Positions 13,795-25,937 of a DNA stretch of 64,000 nucleotides are shown here, in pieces (position 1 is the first letter of the stretch; every line of letters starts with the position of its first letter). The notes below the pieces were generated by a model. That model was not told the DNA's origin. It saw only the letters and a program-made list of their open reading frames with translations, and searched no databases. The position numbers and the translations under genes are program-made. This DNA is from Talaromyces rugulosus. Lineage: Eukaryota; Ascomycota; Eurotiomycetes; Eurotiales; Trichocomaceae. The stretch spans positions 3,968,001 through 4,032,000 of the forward strand of contig NC_049563.1 in the NCBI RefSeq assembly GCF_013368755.1. The letters are read 5' to 3'.

Positions 13795-14298
13795 TTAATC
13801 AACAATCGCATCAACCTCCACCTCCACCAACATATCATTTTCCACAAATCCACCCTTCACCACGACCATGGTAGCGACAACACCCACCTCCCCTTCCTCC
13901 CCTTGAATAAGAGCTCCTTCACCATCCCGTGTTGAAGAAGGAGGCCCGTTTTTCTTCCCAAACACTTCTCGGAATCCCTCTCCAACAGCACCGCAATCCT
14001 CTGGTTTTGCAACATACATCCTAACCCTGACGACATCAGACAAATGTCCGCCGAGGGCGCGCACAGCCCGGATGCTTTCTTGAAATGCGAAAATGGTCTG
14101 TTGACGGGCGTCGTGCGGGAATTGGATTTGCGGCGGTGTGTCGCTAGTAGTATCAGACGTTGGGATAGATATGGCCGTTGTACCAGATACGAAGATGTGT
14201 GATTTGCGGCGCAGAGCGCGGTAGTAGCCGAATTTATGTTCGTATGGCGAGCGGGTTGAGTAGAAGGTTTTGGGGGGTGGTTGTTGGGGCTCTGTCAT
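13795..14298 (-). CDS. RidA/YjgF/Rid-family protein
   Basis: Single-exon 167 aa protein of the Rid superfamily. Members typically hydrolyse reactive enamine/imine intermediates made by PLP enzymes, though many fungal paralogues are untested. Visible family features are the core strand HIFVSGTTAI, the helix ARQQTIFAFQESIRAVRALG, the VVRVRMYVAKPEDC strand and the C-terminal strand MLVEVEVDAIVD. An insertion of about 20 residues (Ser/Thr/Asp rich) follows the first strand, and another (GPPSSTRDGEG) precedes the final strands, making it longer than the usual 125-130 aa. Start chosen at MTEPQQ; an in-frame ATG 39 bp upstream is possible. Tail-to-tail with eL19. Confidence 0.85.
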   Translation of the reverse strand: MTEPQQPPPKTFYSTRSPYEHKFGYYRALRRKSHIFVSGTTAISIPTSDTTSDTPPQIQFPHDARQQTIFAFQESIRAVRALGGHLSDVVRVRMYVAKPEDCGAVGEGFREVFGKKNGPPSSTRDGEGALIQGEEGEVGVVATMVVVKGGFVENDMLVEVEVDAIVD

Positions 14299-14701
14299 TT
14301 TGTTTGGGATGAGATGAGGTGAATATACACACAACACAGACGGTGAAAGTAGAAGAATCGTGACGGGTGTATTTTTATACGGCTACCAAAAACCGGCATT
14401 AGATGAATCTGTAGGCGCGTTCCAAGTATTCAAGAGGAAGAATTGCATGGCGATGTTCCCGGCGTCGAGGTATGAGTCATTCGACAAACCCTAACGTACA
14501 AACACGAGGATTAGAAGACGGACCAATCAAGTTATGTTCTTCAGAATACATATTTATAGAAAGTTTACTTTCTCTAGCGAAATGTAAATACAAAAATAGT
14601 ACATGGGTATATATGACGGTTTCCCAAGTGCCAATATCAGGTATAGCCTTGGCTAGAAAAATCCAAAGTTCATAAAAACGCTCGTGTGATGCATTTTAAG
14701 G
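14299..14701. other. intergenic, nothing recognised
   Basis: A 403 bp gap holding the RidA upstream region and the 3' side of the membrane-protein gene. AT-rich, with no supportable ORF or RNA gene. Confidence 0.3.
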
Positions 14702-15701
14702 TCACCTTGCTCCATCCATCTTCTGCGGCGTAGGGGCCGAGTCGATCGTTGAAGGCCTTTCCAGGTCGAATGGGTCACTATATGTGCTCATTCCTCTATC
14801 CACTCGCCACTGCGAACTATTGGTTCGACGCAGTGATTCTCTGCGTCCGGAGAAGCTACTATTTGTACTTCTCAGATCCAGGCCGCGACTATATCGACTA
14901 TTATTGGAGGTATTCCCCCAGGGTGCAGCTCGAGCGGGCGAATCGTCAAAGTCGCGGTCTAGGTTAAATGGGTTGGAGTACTCTGAGTGTGAGTCTTCGG
15001 TTCGTGAAGTACCTTGTGGTGTGGCTTCCAAGTTTGTCGGAGGGTCGGCGAATGGGTTGACCGGCGTTCTCTGTACACCTTGAGCTAGCTCTCTAGCAGG
15101 TAGTGATTGTTGATCATCCTGGACATGTCTTCCACTCTTTTCTCCTGGTTGGCTATCGGGTACCCATTGAGCCTTTCGTCGTTTGCGCCGACGGAGGAAT
15201 ATATATAAAAACACCAACGCGATTATTGCAAGAGCACCGAGGGAGCCGCCAACCGCAGCTGGAATGATATTTTTATGTGAATTTCCGCCCGCCGAATTGA
15301 CTGCAGTCTCGGCAGGTTCTTGCGTAGGGAATGAGGCCCAATTCGACTTGCTCGCGGTTATAAAGGTGGTTGTAGCGGAGTGATCTTTTGAGTGTCAAAG
15401 TTAATTCCATTCTTTCTATGCAATATAGGAAACCCTCACCATAAGCTGTACTTATATATGTCGCGGTTGTGGTCAGATCTGAAGTTTTGCTTGGCCCCGA
15501 AACAGAATCCCCTCCGGCCGTACTACTTCCAGGCTGGGCTGTGATTGTGGTGACAGGCAGTTCCGACCAAGACTGAATTTCGATAGAAGTGGTAGTAGAG
15601 TCCCAAACTTCTGTGGTGACGACAAGCGTCCTAGCGATCTTGGTACATTGGAGTCCTGAAATGGTGGTGATAGCATATGTCATGTCTTGGAAGTCAATCA
15701 T
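14702..15701 (-). CDS. Single-pass membrane protein, Mid2/cell-wall-sensor type (5' end uncertain)
   Basis: Exons 15701-15440 and 15384-14702 (intron 55 bp, phase closes). The ectodomain is Ser/Thr rich (for example the TTTSIEIQSW and VSGPSKTSDLTTTATY segments). It is followed by a linker and one transmembrane helix (IIPAAVGGSLGALAIIALVF) with a basic stop-transfer cluster (RRRKRRK). The cytoplasmic tail of about 180 residues is rich in Ser/Asn, with repeated SDPFDLERP/SNPFNLDRD-like and NPFADPP blocks. This layout is that of fungal Mid2-like or WSC-like plasma-membrane sensors. No signal peptide is seen at the chosen ATG, so one or more 5' exons probably lie between about 15.7 and 16.1 kb; I could not place them. 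Specific function unknown. Confidence 0.65.
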
Positions 15702-16698
15702 CGCAACTTCACCGGCGCCGGATGACCTCGGCAGTGGTGAAGGTTGCGCCCACCAAATCAGACGTATGAGTCAGTACAATATATTGCTCTCGCTGCATTA
15801 TATATCGACAAGAAGCTGCAAAAAGCGGCCTGACGACGACTCGACCCCGAGGACGACGGGAATATGTTGTATCGCAGCGCAAGAATTGCACGCAGCCGTC
15901 TCGCTTCGGGGTTATAATCCTCAGCGAGAGAGGTTACACTGATGATGGAGCCGTCTGGTCGTTCGGGACGGCGTCGAGACTGCGTGTTTCAGAAAAGGCC
16001 ATGGTGAAGCGTATCCCAATAGTAAGCGAGCCCAGGCTAAAAAACGAGGGGGCTCTGAGATCCGGTCACGACATGGCGGCGCGAACAAGGTCGACTGAGA
16101 TCGCCCTGAGGCTACTACATTCCAGCCAGTCACCGTGCAGAAGCTGCCTGGCATGATTTTGAGCGATGGGATGAGATGCATCGCAGGCATCGCAGGGCGG
16201 CTACGCGCCGGCCACTGGCCAATCACTGGGCAGAACCTGAGACTGCAGGTGTTTTGGGGTATCACGTGTCCGCCATCCACCGTCTCAAGTCTGACGGTCT
16301 GCACTGCCTGGCCTATTGGGAGCTTGGTGTTGCGAGCGTAGTCGTGATGAGATGAGATTACTCTTGCTGAGTAGTGTTGTCGTGGGTATGGATGGGAAGC
16401 TGCGAGGAGCATTCGCTGGAAACATGACCCGTTCGGGCTAGCGTGGCGCCCACCCAGCTATAGCGCCTGCGGCCCGCTCCCCACTTGCCCTCACCGTCAC
16501 TATCACTTTCATATCACAACAGTCAAGTTAACAATTCGCCCCTAAGAATCTCGCCAATTATGCAGTCTCGCATGCCAATTGCTATCTGATTTCATGCGTG
16601 ATTAAGAGAGAAGACTCCCGGAAGTACATCCGTCCAGGTACTAGACAGCGCTGGTTTGGCTGCAGCGCTACTCACAATCACCCCGCTCCCGTATTGAA
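15702..16698. other. intergenic, possible unplaced 5' exon
   Basis: About 1 kb, more GC-rich than other gaps. On the minus strand an ATG at about 16002 opens a short frame that stops after 22 codons. A missing 5' exon for the membrane protein may sit here, but no exon with a convincing signal peptide was found. It also serves as upstream region for the next plus-strand gene. Confidence 0.3.
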
Positions 16699-18694
16699 AT
16701 GTTCGCATGGTCTGGTATAGGCAAGTCTCTCAGAAACCCAATTCCTCTACCCGCTTATCGGACCAATTCTTGGGGCTCTGGCATATCTGGGCATTACTCT
16801 GCAGTCTCTCAGCACTCTTTGACGTCGACGTCGATGTTGGCGGGGCTCAGCGGTGCTTCCAATGCAAGGACCTTTGCCAGCAAAAAATCTGTCTCGCTAG
16901 TTCAATTTGACAAATTCGCCCAGCTTCTCTAATCAGATGGATTGCGCCACCTTATATACTAACTACGTACAGGGGCGCCCTCGGTGGGAATTGATCCGGA
17001 TCAAGAACGAAACCCACCATCTCCGCCAACTCCGCTAGAATTTCCCCGGTATGACCAATTCGCGAACCAGGGAGTTTATTCGGCCACAGACTTTAAGGCC
17101 ATATCCCAGGGTCTTGCATCGCTCAAAAAGCCGCAGGATTTCACTGTCGAACATGCTCGGGTTCTAAACCTACACGTCGCTGCTGATCTTGATGCCTCCC
17201 AGTTAGTACCAGGTCAACTTCTGAAGAATCTCGCACCTTTGCCATGGGAAGAAACAACAAGTCCAGATAAGCCGGAGCAATACCTCATGAGCAATGGCGT
17301 CGCATACCCCGCAGTCGAGAAATATAACCTCGTCAAGGCGGAGCTGTTGCTAGAGAATGACGATGCGTACCGCGAGGCTGTCAGAGTGCCACCAAAACCC
17401 GGCCGCCCCCGGGTGAGGCTGACTCAATCAAGGAAATTCTGGGTTGGCTTGGAAAAAATGGCTCAATACTGGGATGACAGTCTTGACGAATACTATGAGA
17501 AACCGGTCAATGCGACAGAACAGACAAACCAGGATCAACTCGGAGAGGCATCGACTGCTGAGGCTACAACAACAGATGCAATGGATACCAGTGAGACACC
17601 GCGTGATAATGAAAGTAGTAAGCGCGTCTACAAGGGTCGTCGCATTGGTACCGGGCATGAAATGCCCGACGACATCCGCGAGGAAACGATGCGCGGTTTT
17701 CTCGAAATGGCCGCATGGCCATTTCAATGTCAACTAGCAATCCCATCTCTGCCTCCTAGGCTTTTGGTTCAAAGGCTGCTGTTTCCGACTCGACAAACCC
17801 TAGTGGCTAGTAGAACTCCCCTGGACCGGCAGATCGCCCGAAAAGGAATTCTCGAAGGCCCAATGCTTGCGGTCCAGTGTCGCGGCCAGACCACGTTTAG
17901 AGAGGCTGGTGAAACCTTTGGCTACGGTCGGAAAGAGGCTTGCGACCTAGCTCGCGAGGTTGGTGCCATGCTACTGCTCGCCCAGGAACGATTCCGGGAC
18001 GGGACATCCGAGGTGAAACCTGGCGAGGGCAAATGGTGGACGACGACACCTCGTTGGGGCGGGGCCCCGGACGAAGGTGTCACAGGCGAAGCCGCCGCCA
18101 GGTCAGAGAAAGAGAAAGAGAGCGAGTCGGAGCCGGGAGATGGGAGCGTGCATAAACGATCCCGATATAGCAACTCGCTCATGGCATCCCGACGATCGGC
18201 GCGTCCGCGAAAACTGACGCCTAGCGAGAAGTGGAAAATACTCGAGGCCGGTCCAAGCTTATGGGACAAAAGGTTGATATACACGCAGATAGGGAAACCA
18301 AAGGACAGTCTGTACGACGATGTAAGCTGCTGCTCTTCCGAATGCTATATTTATCACCATTATGACGCCTATGCTAACTTTATAGATCTTTATGGTTTCT
18401 CAAATCAATCACCATGTTTCAATTCTACACTTGCGGGTACACCGACGTTATATCGAATGCCTCACCCATGGTGTCAGTGAAACCACCGACGGAGGCGAGT
18501 CTGAGCACCCTTGGGATGTTCTGAAATTACGTCGCAGCAAGTGGTACGACCTGATGGATGGAGAGCAGCGGATAGAGGCCTTCCAAGGTCTTTGGAGGGT
18601 ATTCCATTATTTAATGGGGAAGAAAGAACCTGACATCAGTATAACCAGTCGATCGTTTCATCCGGATGGCGAATCTAAAGATGTTGATGAGTGA
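16699..18694 (+). CDS. conserved fungal protein of unknown function (5' exon tentative)
   Basis: Main coding exons 16973-18321 and 18386-18694 (intron 64 bp, phase closes). The main exon has no ATG before residue ~105 of its frame, so a 5' exon is required. The best fit is 16699-16714 joined by GTATAG...TACAG, giving 557 aa. A longer alternative from the same ATG would encode an Arg/Ser-rich, mitochondrial-presequence-like stretch but lacks a good donor. Visible features: Pro-rich N-terminus, a Trp/Tyr-rich conserved core (RKFWVGLEKMAQYWDDSLDE), the basic segment KRVYKGRRIGTG, GEGKWWTTTPRWGG near residue 365, Arg-rich SRRSARPRKLTPSEKWKI, and a C-terminal HLRVHRRYIE. It resembles uncharacterised proteins I recall as widespread in Eurotiales. 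I assign no function. Confidence 0.7.
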
Positions 18695-21600
18695 ACAAAA
18701 AAGTTTTTTATGTTGTGGATTATGCATCATATCGCTAGCATACTACAGGAGTATCAATGGCATGGGCTAATTGATGGACTAGAATAGCATAGTTTGTATA
18801 TTTTGATATAAATACCAGATGGTATCAACGAATATAGGTCACTAGTCAACCAGTCAACTATTGACCAGCACCAATCGCAACGACAGTTCTCGGATACCTG
18901 TACAACAATTTATGGAGCTAATAATATGCCCCTTGGTTTTCGATGGAGATAAAGGGTGTCAACCGGCAGATTTAATCTGCCAGTTGGTGCACGAGTCTCA
19001 GGAGTGTCAAACCGCAAATCCAGGTCACGTATATTTATCCTTGTGTCGGTTCGCTACGTTTGGTGGGCTTCCTTGGTTCTAATTTTTACTGCTGTTCATG
19101 TTGACTGTCAATGATAATATATCGACAATTGTCAACAGTGTGTATTGTCGTCCATTATTCTGTTCAAGCTTTATAGCGTGCAAACTATCTCACAGCCCCT
19201 ATCTTCAAATTATTCCCTAAGCTTCGAGTCTATTGAGATATTGAAAATAATAATGTCAACACTTGTCTAGTTTTTGATTTTCTCGGAGCTTTTATGCACG
19301 TAGAATCAGTTGCTTGGTTCAGCTGGCCGTCGTGATATTCTCCTCATGTCACCCGGCGTGATTCTGCTTGGATATCTAGATCTTATTCTATGACGAATAA
19401 AACGATGAAAGTATCGGTTTTATTGTTATAGGTATTTTAACCCGTTATTTCTAGTGGAGGGTTCATAGAGCAAAAAAAATTGTACATGTCAACTGATATC
19501 AATGTCAACTTGTGGTTCATATATATCTCCGCACATATCCATATAGTTAAACATCAAAATTTTCTAATTTCACGCGACCACAATTAAACTAGGTAGTTTT
19601 TAAATTATACCTTGCAATATAATCGGATTATTTTACTCTGCCTTTATTACTATCAAATATACATGACATTGTGCTTCGACGGTTAGTTAATATTCCACTT
19701 CAACCTCGACATTCCCGATGGCTACATATGTGCCAGCCATGGTTATCATGGTTCAATGCATTACCAAGTGGTACAAATTAAAATACTATCGAGGATTATT
19801 GCGGTAAATACTGGCTAGCAAACATATACATATATCAGGGTGTCTATATCCCCGGGATATCATCTTCCTCGAATATTCCTAGACCTGAATTAACGTACCA
19901 GATTACTAATGGCATTTTACTACATAGAAAGGAACGTAGTGTGCAATGCATTCTCTACAAATATTTACCATGATTACATATTTTGTCTATCTAAGACATG
20001 GAAAGATGGACTCCGTACATGGCGAATATTTGGTCGCATGAAGCTATGGCTTGACAGCAGAAGTAGCAACGGTAACATTTTGCATTATATAAAACCACGT
20101 TTTCACATTTGTATTGCCTCGAAAAAAGGCCCTGTACACATGGTGCTCATTCTACACGCCGCTGAAAATACTCACCGACTGAATCCTGTAGACTCATCTC
20201 CTCAGGAACACCCAAATTCGACGTAGTCATTATTATGCAACGAGTAGTTAACTAATTCGGTAAAGCTTGAATTAATATCACGCATTTAACCCTACACATA
20301 CATACAATATGTACATGTAGAGTCTAGGCAAGCCACGACTCAAAAGTACATACACACCGACCAACAAAAAACCCTGATCCAACTTCTACTCTAGAGCCAA
20401 AAAAAAAAAAAGCCAAACTACAAGACTAAATAATAATAAAAAGGTAATAAATACAATCCAAAGGATCCGGTTGGGCAGCGCGTCCTGCATGACATGGGTG
20501 TTTTAGGCCCTTTTTCTTCTTTCTTTTCTCTCGGACAATCACAGCCTCGTGGGCCAGTCACACTACACCGACTGACACAACAGACTCGCTTTTTTTTTTT
20601 TTTTTTTTTTTTTGCTTTTTGGTCGCCCGATTCAAAATCAAATGGTGCAACAACTAATAGAGGCTTGCATCACACGATCAGGATTGGTTGGTTCCATGGC
20701 CCGCTGTCAAAAATAATCATGACTAAACGAGCACTATAGTTAAGCGACTACTGTTGTAGTTATAGTGGCGGTACTATAATTTTAGTGCCGTGATGACATC
20801 TAGATTCATCGACCGTGGACGTTCAGATGATCAGGTTCCGTTTGCGTTGCAATGACCTCTTTGGCCCTTGCAGGGGGCACGAAAAGTTGACGTATCCAGC
20901 CCGTGGAGTATTATTTTAGAACTAATCAGTCAATAATAAGATTATCCAGCTCAGCTACATTGTCCAGGCCGAAACGAACGGATCGCTTCGCTTCGCGTTT
21001 TTAGTCTGACAGAAAACGAGAAAAAAAAAGGAAAAAGAAAAAAAGAAAAAAAAAGAAAGAAATGAAAAGCAAATGGTGGTGGAATACGGAAAACAGCGGA
21101 GTATATTATTGCGCACGCTTCGATCACCATGGCCGTTTGCTGCGAACAGAAAACGGTTCTCGAGATCGAGTTGTCTGATCGCAAAAATAAATTGACGCAC
21201 AGATTATGTCGCCTCTCCTAGCTAATGACGCCCGACAACATTTGTTGCTGATGGTATATCTTCAGGCGAACGGCGGCAATGCCCAATAATGAGCAAGTAT
21301 GCAGGACATAACACATCGTCGCACTGTACTAATTGTGACAGTGCGATGTTATGCATACATGATAGTACTGGTGGGGAAGTGCCAGCAATTATTTGCATAT
21401 TTGACAGGTTTGACCAGACAGACAGAAACGAGCGAAGCTGGTGCAGGAATGGCAAACGCGACACGAATCAAGTCGCCACCTGACCGAATAGGTCACATAA
21501 TGCGTATACTGTGGCTCGAATTACTCGAAATGGTCGAGTCTGGTTTCAGGCTTTTTGTTCCAATAGTACTCCGTATCCGTAGTCTGGACAAGCGTTTGGT

Positions 21601-24600
21601 ATCAAAGTCAAACGAGGGAAACGCCACGGCCCGAAGATCGCGGATGGCGGGGCTGTCAGTCGAAAGCAAAAAAAAAAAAGACCGATTAAAACCGGTGGCT
21701 ATTATTAACCTAGTCTGCTTCTTATAGAGTTACTCCAATCCTCTAAGAGCTTAGAGGAGTACACGACCGATCTGGCTGCATGATTTTAACCAGGGTTTCC
21801 CTGTCCTCCGGGTCCGCTACTCCGAGTCGAAGCCAGCCAGGCCCATAATCCATGACTCCATGACCAGTCACATTACAGGCAGCACCAATAGTAGTGGTCA
21901 GGCCTGCAGCTCGTAGGGATCTGGAAGGCTGGAAGCGAAATAGTGTTGCGGAAAGACGCGGCCCAAGCACCCTGTCGGCTGCTCGATCTGGGGTGGATTA
22001 GCCGGGCTTAATTGTCCTTGCAGCTGGCTCGACCGCTTAGTGACGGGAGGATATAGGTTGGGGTAGCTGTTTTTTCATTTGTGCGTTTCAGCCATTGACC
22101 CTGTATACTGGTAGTACATACTTGAAAGTACCTTTTTCATATTTCGGAACGGGTCAAAGCGACGATGTATACGCAGTACAGAGTCATCTACGACTTAGGG
22201 CACGGCCTAGCGAATACTAATGGGCTTTCAGCTGGCGCGATAGCAGGGTTACTCATATAGTGTACTCGGTATTATACTTTGCGAATTTGTAATTATCAGG
22301 CTAATATTTGTTTGTTCTAGCTTTTTATTGGCCGGATGGCCTGATTAAGTTTTAACGTACTTAATATCATGGAAAAAAAGTGACAGCAGCAAGGATCATG
22401 AAGATCGGTAACCTAAACAACTTGTCAAGAAATCCAAGGTCTTGTCACTTGATCCTGACGCACTTTGTTGTCTAGCCGAGGTACCAGTCTTTGCCTGTGC
22501 ATTTGAAGACCGCCAACTCCACCGTTACATTGCGTCGATCGTCGCATATAAAAAAAATATATACAGGAATCAGGCCGGCCCTGAAGAAAACGCAGCACGG
22601 AATTAGTGACAGGAGACACAGGACTAGTCGTAGTCGATATTAATAATCATGAACCCCTTGTCATCATTCGCTTAGAGACGAGACGAGACGATCCATATGG
22701 CGTCGAAGGATTCCGTCCGTGCTTGGGGTATCCGCAGCGTAAGAATAATATTAATAGTCCTGCATGGTCAGTACTCTGTACTACTACCCCGTACAGAGTA
22801 ATCAGCAAGAAGAATAATGCAGGGGCTTGAGAGTCAGGGACGTTGAGAACAAAAAACTCCGATTTAATCTTATGCTTTGGTTAGTAACTTAGTATTATAG
22901 TAGCATTACCAGCGCCATGGGCCACGATGCTCTTAGTCTTAGCTGGCCAGGGGCTGTTCCGAGCCTTCGGAACCATCGGCGATCGTCCAATAAGAGGCGT
23001 GATCGCACATTTTGGTTGTGGCAAATTAATATACAAACTTTGTAGAAAAGAGAGATGATAGACGATTATAGATGGTGTAGATGAATGTCCATAACAACGA
23101 TGATAATGCGATTGATAATAATAATAGTATGCCCTGGATATGACATTCCATAGACATGGATGATGACGTCTGTTCTTATTTTTGCGATACGAGCGACTAA
23201 CCGCCTCAAAGCCTGTAGTATGGACCAAGTTACCTTGAGCCCCCACCAGCACAGCCCAATCAATCAGTCGATTCAGCACTATCACTCTTGTTCTGACTCA
23301 GTCACTCATTCTTTCATCGACTCACTGTCTTGTCCAAGTATTTTTTTATTTTTTATTTTTTATTTTTTGTTTTTTTTTGCTTTTGGCCCGGCTTGCGAGT
23401 CATCCTCAGAGTGCAAAAGGTATGTTGGTCTTGGCCTCTGACTCTTTTCTTCTTCTTCTTATACATTGTCCGAGATTTTTACACTTGGCTAAAACAAGCA
23501 GTATACGGATATTCCCTTTCCGGACTAGTCTCGGCAAGGGACGGGCGGATCGGTAGCCAGTCAGCGTCGCCATCCAAATAATGGGCCGGCTGGCAGGGAT
23601 CCCCCTGTCTCGCCTGGCCAATCAGCAGCTGCGTATTGCGTCAAGTGGGGCTTGCTCGTCCATTGTACAATTAGTACGTAGTGCGTAGTAGTAGTAGTAT
23701 TATTATTATTATATTCCTAGTACGTACTACGTAGTAATATTGATCTCACCTGTCACTGTTCTATTAAGATGTAGAATATCATAGCATAGCATAGCAATAT
23801 GTTATTACTTAATTATGTTCGACCGTGATAAGGAACAAGGGGCCGTCATCAACTGATCACAATACTATTCATGTCCAGCAAGGGCGCTGTCATGCAGCCA
23901 CCTGACCAGCCCATCCCTGGTGATAGTACTAAGAGCAGGGCTGAAGAATTTGTCGCCTGCTGCAGCCATATCCACGACAATCAACAAAATAAATCGTATA
24001 AATCATAAATCATAAATCATTAAAAAATAGAATAGCAAGGAGTAAATGCAGATCCGGACCTGCCTGCCACAGGCTGCCAGCAAGTGGTACTAGAGGTCTG
24101 GTAGTACGTCCTGCGTAGGCATTAGCAGCACCCACGTGTTGCTGCCCCTCCTCATTGGCACAGAATAATAATGCTGGTGTCCGATTCGGTTTCTTTGTCG
24201 TTTGTTGTTGGTGACGCACCCGGCAGTCTGCATGACATGGCTCCCCGAGTGCAATTCCTCCGAGATATCCGTGGTTTGTATTACTATTGTATCACTGCAG
24301 TATATACTTCTGAGCTGAAGTAGTAAAAATAAGAACAACAACAATAATAATACGAATAGTTACACCATAGGCTTAGTCATCCGCCATCCCGGCGGTTTGG
24401 CTGGGCTTGGTCTTTAGCTCTGTTGGGCGCGGGACTTGGAAGGCGCACCTTCCCTGGTTGCCGGATCGAGCAGCGCCTTCCTCTGTAGCAGTCTTGTCTG
24501 TCTGTTCGTCCCTGTAGCCTGAACTTCTCTTCTTCATCCCTTTCTTAATCAACAAAGCCGAATCGCAGCTTCATCTCTCAACATCATCAGTCGTCGATAT

Positions 24601-24900
24601 CAACTTCAAGCTGTCCTTCCCGGGGGCCGTGCCGTGCGTCCCCCGGTCATCTGCTCGCTCCCCACCCCTCCCCCCTCAATCCACGCTTATGCAACTCTAG
24701 CTTTCTCAGATTCTCTGCTGTCCGCCGCAACTGAGATCGTCTCGCCCATCGGCCCTGCTCCCCTCTCTCAATTCGATCGTTTTATGCCCGAGGCGGATTC
24801 CTGCCGAGTGTTGTTTTGCAAACCCCTCCGTCCGTACGCTCGAGGTCGTACCCGTTTGTCGAAAATATTATTATGAACCATGGCAACACGCACTAGCCAA
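18695..24900. other. 6.2 kb gene-poor AT-rich region
   Basis: No ORF here is supported by motifs, splice structure or family resemblance. Contents: AT-rich stretches (18.7-20.4 kb), a T-run at about 20590-20613, a purine tract at about 21021-21062, an A-run at about 21669-21680, CTTCTT and TTTTTA tracts at 23340-23370 and 23450-23462, microsatellite and palindromes at 23684-23736, and AAATCAT tandem copies near 24000-24020. No tRNA or rRNA was seen. It may hold decayed repeats or distal control sequence for the downstream regulator. Confidence 0.5.
23684..23736. repeat. GTA/TTA microsatellite with flanking palindrome
   Basis: (GTA)n runs into (TTA)n, followed by the perfect 12 bp palindrome TACTACGTAGTA at 23725-23736. 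A related TACGTAGTGCGTAG element lies just upstream. Probably simple repeat expansion. Confidence 0.6.
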
Positions 24901-25937
24901 TCGACCAGGACGAACTGATTTAGCATTGACTTTGTCCAGCACCCTGTCATGCTAGTCGGCTCCATCCTGCTGGGTCCAGCCAAGGTGGGTATCTCCCCTC
25001 TGATTATTGCTCTTCCCAGTATAGTCTCGCTTTTTCCCATTGGGGCGTCTGCCTGCTGCTGATCTTCCCATCTCAACTTTTCTTGTCGTCGCTTAGTCCC
25101 TGCTGTGTGCCGCCATCCCAGTTAGCACCACCACTAGTAGCTTACCACTCCTCTAACTCCGACGGCTGCCCTGCGATAGTTTACCTGTTGCTTTTCCTCC
25201 CACTCACTACCACTCACTCTACATATCCTTGCGACCCAATTGTTTGGCTGCGAACCTTTTCCCTGCCTCTACCTTCGCACCACTCGACACCCTTCTTGAG
25301 CTCCATCTCATTTTGTACATACTTTCTACACACACACAACCTCTCTTACGCACACCTCTTTCTTTGTCCGCCCTTTTTTCAGCCGTTACCTCTTGTTGCG
25401 GGACCTGGACAAAATTACGATCTCTCCGTCCCGACTACAACGAGCGGTCAAGTGAGAATACTGGCTTTATTGTGATTGCGGTCGCAAGTACTTGCATTTC
25501 GTGCGTGTATTTTCCACCCACTCTTCAAAAACGCGCCCTACTTAGTGGTACAATAACGCTGACCTCATTTGCTGTTTAGATCTCGGCGAATATAGTGTTT
25601 GCTTGCCATCCGTTTGCCACTTCTCCGGTTCCCTGCAGCCGATACTGTACGCCGATTACGCTTCTTGCGTATAACATGCCGTGGGTCTGATACTTGGCCG
25701 GGGTCATACATTACACTTTGTCGCGCCTGGTGGAACAACTGGGACTACTGGGTGTGAACATCACCGAAAGAGAGAGAGAGCGCAGGAAGTTAATTGCCTT
25801 CACCCGGTCGCCCTTGTACCAGGCACATTAATTATCTACCAGCCTCTCATCCCTCTCTCCATCGGACGACGGATCGCCCGCGAACCATTTAAGCAGATGG
25901 ACGCAGTTATAGCAGCACTATATCCATTGCGCTGACA
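24901..25937 (+). promoter_or_regulatory. pyrimidine-rich leader/promoter of the Zn2Cys6 regulator
   Basis: About 1 kb of CT-rich sequence (many TCCCT/CACTC tracts) directly upstream of the regulator start, typical of long 5' leaders of fungal transcription factors. Several short ATG-initiated frames occur (for example 25229-25579 and 25681-25935), which could act as upstream ORFs if transcribed. Extent of the transcript is inferred. Confidence 0.35.

Noticed and set aside
19909..20226. 105-codon frame in the gene-poor region
   Set aside because: AT-rich, no family motif, no conserved splice pattern. Length is within chance for this composition.
21743..21970. Minus-strand frame ending in GPGWLRLGVADPEDRETLVK, faintly like the end of a class I/II aminotransferase
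   Set aside because: Only about 20 residues look suggestive, with no PLP lysine motif, no flanking coding sequence and no splice structure. Chance resemblance is more likely.
23684..24030. CRISPR-like or other array from the repeated short units
   Set aside because: Units are simple microsatellite and AT-rich tandem copies without uniform spacers, in a eukaryotic genome.
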